From Microvirga arabica (GTDB lineage Bacteria > Pseudomonadota > Alphaproteobacteria > Rhizobiales > Beijerinckiaceae): DNA of 34,306 nucleotides. Each line of letters starts with the position of its first letter. Position 1 is the first letter of the stretch. The notes under the pieces were generated by a model. The model searched no databases and was not told the DNA's origin. It worked only from the letters and a program-made list of their open reading frames with translations. The DNA is taken from positions 1 through 34,306 of the forward strand of contig NZ_JAFBID010000073.1 in NCBI RefSeq assembly GCF_016811235.1. The letters run 5' to 3'. Both the position numbers and the translations under genes were made by a program. Shown here piece by piece: positions 31,441-34,306 of the stretch.

Positions 31441-32312
31441 GCACGATCGCTAGAGAGTTCCCTTAGGAGCGTGCTCCAAGCTCGCGCGGCGGTGGGGTGT
31501 CCAGAAAGCTCAATCAGATCCCGGTACGCTGCGGCAACACGCAGCCGCTCCTCGTCGGTCTGGCACAGGGCAAGGACAGGCATGAGATCGCGCCGGTGCT
31601 GGACAAAGAAATCCCATAGCGCGTCTGGCTCTTGCAGCAGGGCCCCCCAGCGATTTGCTCGCGATGTCGGCGGAGTTGCTTGGCCTTTATCGATACCCTC
31701 TGGTCGTCGGCGCCGGGACCAGGGTGACAGCTTTTCCGCAACGATGTGGACCGGCAATACCCCCGTCTGAGTGGGGAGTTTATCACCGCCCGGTGTTCCG
31801 GCGGCAGCAATCTTCATCGGCAAATCATCAAGGATCTCGCACCACGCCGCCGAATTGCGTCGATCTAGATGAGTCCTGCGGAAGCGCCAGCGTGCCCAGT
31901 CAAGAACCGCAGGCGGAATAATGTCTAACTTTAGACCCCATACCCCTAAAGCCGTCCGGAATGCCTCTTCATGCATTCCAAGATCGATCGTGGCGCCATG
32001 CGTCCATGGGTCCGTCTTCCAGGCCCGTTGGAGCCGGTTTACAGCGCGCCGCCGTTCTGCCCGTTCAAAAATGACTGGATCAAGTCGCCCGGCTGCAAGT
32101 TCGCGGAGCTGAGTTTCTCGATGGCGACGTGCACCGGCGGGGCCGGCGTGACGTAGGCACCGCAACTGTCCGGTTAATGGAGGCATTCCGCATTGGCCGC
32201 CGTTGCGCGTCTTGGCTCCACATTTTCGTGCCTTGAAGCCTCCGCGTCGGTGCTCATCCCTTGCAAGCTCGAAAGCCACGCGATGCTGGTCGTTGAGAAA
32301 GCCGTTCTTCAT
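31437..32312 (-). CDS. Zinc-finger-like 291-aa element protein
   Basis: Function unknown. Residues about 30-57 (KCGAKTRNGGQCGMPPLTGQLRC followed by LRHAG, cited in parts) form a CX9CX10CX2H pattern. It is a variant of the HGGxR/HGGxSTG-type cysteine motif seen in small proteins of phages and rhizobial islands. The remaining 230 residues are basic and helical, with a Trp-rich middle (AWKTDPWTH, VLDWARWRFRRTHLDRRN) and no signal peptide. ATG 32312 lacks a close ribosome-binding site; AGGAGG is about 20 bases upstream. It is read towards the iteron cluster, and its stop lies at the edge of the last repeat. Confidence 0.7.
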   Translation of the reverse strand: MKNGFLNDQHRVAFELARDEHRRGGFKARKCGAKTRNGGQCGMPPLTGQLRCLRHAGPAGARRHRETQLRELAAGRLDPVIFERAERRRAVNRLQRAWKTDPWTHGATIDLGMHEEAFRTALGVWGLKLDIIPPAVLDWARWRFRRTHLDRRNSAAWCEILDDLPMKIAAAGTPGGDKLPTQTGVLPVHIVAEKLSPWSRRRRPEGIDKGQATPPTSRANRWGALLQEPDALWDFFVQHRRDLMPVLALCQTDEERLRVAAAYRDLIELSGHPTAARAWSTLLRELSSDRA

Positions 32313-32517
32313 ATACGGGAATATGGGTTGCGGTCCTCCTATTCTCCATCAAGGGCTCTGAAATGTGCATGGCTTCAACACCGGCTTGCAATTGCATCGC
32401 ATGGATCCGGGAGCAGCTACGATGCCCACCTTGAGAATAACGCATTGGTTGCGCGGCTGAGCTCAACTGAATGGCTGGCGTAGTATTATGCCTCCACGAA
32501 AGTGGTCCTCGATTGTG

Positions 32518-33036
32518 TCATGCAATCCATAGCAGTTCTGCCTCTTCGGCTGGAACGGCAAAATACGTGTGGTTAGCAATGAGTTTACAATTGATTGTCG
32601 CGCCAGCTTTTAAATTCTCTCTGAAACCATCGTTCGTACGGAGCTGAAAACTTCCTCTGAGAAGAATAGCCATCTCATAGCCATTTCGGGCGGCGATCCT
32701 GCTCAGATTGCGGCGGATGCCTCTGCGAAGGATTGTGCGTCCTAGCTTCCGATAGGTGACAACTTGTGAAGGAGCCTCAAGCGCGTTCTCCTCTATATCA
32801 GTGACTGACTTCAGCTCAGCACGAACCTCCGCTTGGCCTTTAGTAACCTGTGATGGCTCCAACTTGAGCGCCAATGCTAGTTTGGCCGCCACATCCAAGG
32901 TCGGCGACAAGCGGCCATTCTCGATGCGGGAGATCGTAGATGCTGCAATGCCTGTGATTCGAGCAAGCTCTCGGAGTGAAAGGTTCATCTCCTTGCGCCG
33001 GCGATAGATCTCCCGAGCGAAGACAGCTTCAGACAC
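32518..33036 (-). CDS. XRE-family regulator with C-terminal cupin-like domain
   Basis: The 172-residue product has an N-terminal HTH_3 domain (about 9-63: NLSLRELARITGIAASTISRIENGRLSPTLDVAAKLA, cited in part) and a C-terminal region that fits a degenerate cupin sensor (about 90-170: YEMAILLRGSFQLRTNDG, AGATINCKLIANHTYFAVPAEEAELLW). Such regulators usually sense a small metabolite and control adjacent genes. GTG 33036 has GAGGAA at good distance. GC content is visibly lower than in the porin gene, suggesting acquired DNA. Whether it belongs to the element or to the chromosome beyond its end is unclear. Confidence 0.8.
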   Translation of the reverse strand: MSEAVFAREIYRRRKEMNLSLRELARITGIAASTISRIENGRLSPTLDVAAKLALALKLEPSQVTKGQAEVRAELKSVTDIEENALEAPSQVVTYRKLGRTILRRGIRRNLSRIAARNGYEMAILLRGSFQLRTNDGFRENLKAGATINCKLIANHTYFAVPAEEAELLWIA

Positions 33037-33076
33037 TTAGGTTTCCTCGTAATGCAAGATCGTGATTGGCAAAAGA

Positions 33077-33102
33077 AAACCCCGGTGTTTCCACCGGGGT
33101 TT
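33077..33102. terminator. Terminator after the porin gene
   Basis: AAACCCCGGTG (33077-33087), loop TTTC, CACCGGGGTTT (33092-33102). A long perfect stem with A- and T-ends. It lies 22 bases after the porin stop on the minus strand and separates it from the XRE gene. Confidence 0.85.
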
Positions 33103-33124
33103 CCTGTCCAATCAGACGAGCCGA

Positions 33125-34306
33125 TTAGAAGTCGCGCTGGATGCGGAAGCGAGCTTCCCAGCGGTCGTCTTCGTCGAGGTCGACACCTTCGACGTCGATG
33201 TTCGCGTAGAGAACCTCAACACCGATATCTAGGCCGGAGACCGGCGTCCAGAAGGTGTTGACGCCAACGCGCCACTCGTCGAAGTCGGCAACAGCGACGC
33301 CAGCTTCAGCCGCGCCATCGTACTCGACGCTAGCGTACGAACCATGGAGGTTCGAGCGCAGGGTGGGCGCCCAGTAGTGACGCAGACCACCGGCGACCTG
33401 CCAGCCGGAGGCGGTCTCGACGTCGCCATCAGCGCCGACGAAGGCATCGACGACCGGGACCGAGCGGAGGTTGCCGGAAGCGCCAACACCCGTCACGGCC
33501 GAGCCGAAGCCGAGGTAGCCGAGAGCGCCGTCAGCATAGGCAGCAGCGAACCACAGAGCGTCGCCAGCGGCGAGAGCCGGCAGGTTGATGCCGACCTGCG
33601 CGCCGATGGCCCAGCCGAGCTCGCTGTCGAGGAAGTCGGCATCAATCGGGTCAAACGCGGTAGAGCGGCTCTGGTGCAGAGCACCGGAGAGCTGAGCCGA
33701 ACCCCAGGTGCCGGCGTACTTCACGTTGCCGACGAGGTCGGGCCAACGCTGGCCAGCCGTGGACGCGGTGTCGCCAGCGCCCAGGAGGTTACCGGCGAAC
33801 GAACCCTCTTCAAGCGACAGGGTGGCGGAGAAGCCGTTGCCGAAGGAGAAGGTGTAGGCCAGCAGGTTCACGTCCGGGTAGTCGTAGAAGCGGAGCGTGG
33901 TGATGTTGCCGTTCGGCAGGTCGCCGTTGGCGAAGAACGAGGTCGAACGACCAGCGGTCAGGCCACCGAACTGGATGTAGGCCTGAGCGATGTTCGGCGA
34001 AACGTTCGCCGCGAAGGCGCCAGTCTGAGAAGCGTACACGCCGGTGTTACGATCCATTTCCATGCGGATGTAGGTGCGCAGGAGGCCGTAAGCGGTGGCG
34101 GTGCGGGCGTCGAGAGCGACGCGGCCACGAGCGCGGAAGCCGATCGAGGCGTCTTCGCGGAACTGCGGCTCGAGGTACTGGTACTCAGCGCGGACGCGGC
34201 CAGAGACGCGCAGGCAGGTTTCCGTGCCGGGGATGTAGAAGAAGCCTGCGCCGTAGGTGGAGCAGACGCGAACGTATTCAACAGCAGCAGCCTTCTTCAC
34301 GGGAAG
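33125..34306 (-). CDS. Omp2b-type outer-membrane porin, 5' end cut by window
   Basis: Trimeric general porin of the Hyphomicrobiales Porin_2 family. The frame is open to the window edge: the codons before the first possible internal start read LP-V-KKAAAVEYVRVC, the usual junction after the signal peptide, so the true start lies outside. The mature part shows the typical YGAGFFYIPGTETCLRVSGRVRAEYQYLEP (cited in part) with the conserved Cys pair, alternating beta-strand texture, and a C-terminal RFRIQRDF ending in Phe, the outer-membrane assembly signal. Codon use is strongly biased, as for highly expressed genes. Upstream control is not visible. Confidence 0.92.
   Translation of the reverse strand, partial: LPVKKAAAVEYVRVCSTYGAGFFYIPGTETCLRVSGRVRAEYQYLEPQFREDASIGFRARGRVALDARTATAYGLLRTYIRMEMDRNTGVYASQTGAFAANVSPNIAQAYIQFGGLTAGRSTSFFANGDLPNGNITTLRFYDYPDVNLLAYTFSFGNGFSATLSLEEGSFAGNLLGAGDTASTAGQRWPDLVGNVKYAGTWGSAQLSGALHQSRSTAFDPIDADFLDSELGWAIGAQVGINLPALAAGDALWFAAAYADGALGYLGFGSAVTGVGASGNLRSVPVVDAFVGADGDVETASGWQVAGGLRHYWAPTLRSNLHGSYASVEYDGAAEAGVAVADFDEWRVGVNTFWTPVSGLDIGVEVLYANIDVEGVDLDEDDRWEARFRIQRDF

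Noticed and set aside
32193..32483. 96-codon plus-strand frame between the zinc-finger and XRE genes
   Set aside because: Overlaps the start of the minus-strand gene, no ribosome-binding site or motif.
33125..34300. Porin gene starting inside the window at 34300
   Set aside because: The apparent start is a GTG valine within the conserved LPVKKAAA segment after the signal peptide; the frame stays open to the window edge, so the real start is outside.

Overview
The window looks like chromosomal DNA of an alphaproteobacterium of the order Hyphomicrobiales (Rhizobiales), with Microvirga/Methylobacteriaceae the best guess. The pointers are a GcrA cell-cycle regulator with GANTC (CcrM-type) sites around its promoter, an HWE-family histidine kinase, an Omp2b-type porin, a Tat-exported TRAP binding protein, and high-GC codon use. 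The genus is an inference from gene content, not a database result.

Left part (1-9.8 kb): argD (cut by the window edge, minus strand) faces away from gcrA across an intergenic region with five GANTC sites. gcrA converges on a complete phosphate regulon read on the minus strand: phoR, pstS, pstC, pstA, pstB, phoU, phoB. A three-repeat Pho box lies between phoR and pstS. PhoR and PhoB sense and transmit phosphate limitation, PstSCAB imports phosphate, and PhoU couples transport to PhoR. A membrane protein related to the transmembrane half of MprF lies upstream of phoR.

Middle part (10-25.4 kb): ordinary chromosomal genes. These are an orphan HWE kinase; cobU/cobP; a BtuF-like binding protein; a lytic transglycosylase; an MFS transporter; a 76-aa hypothetical; gamma-glutamyltransferase; an rfbD-like reductase; metZ; a complete TRAP transporter (dctP, dctQ, dctM) with two copies of a bipartite palindromic repeat; a 54-aa cysteine-rich protein in a short transcription unit; and a small four-helix membrane protein.

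Right part (25.43-33.0 kb): an integrated mobile element. Its left edge is a 3' fragment of a tRNA-Glu(CTC) gene that keeps the tRNA's own terminator but lacks the 5' half. Next come a tyrosine integrase with a repeat cluster in front of it, a 208-aa unknown protein, a 90-aa AlpA/excisionase-like HTH protein whose ribosome-binding site can be buried in a hairpin, and a 1027-aa protein joining an archaeo-eukaryotic-type primase to an AAA+/SF3-like ATPase. Just behind that gene is a cluster of iteron-like repeats that looks like a replication origin. A zinc-finger protein and an XRE-cupin regulator follow. No capsid, terminase or conjugation gene is visible, so the element resembles a small self-replicating satellite or integrative replicon. 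Its right end was not found, and the intact tRNA-Glu should mark it. The window ends in a porin gene whose 5' end is cut off.
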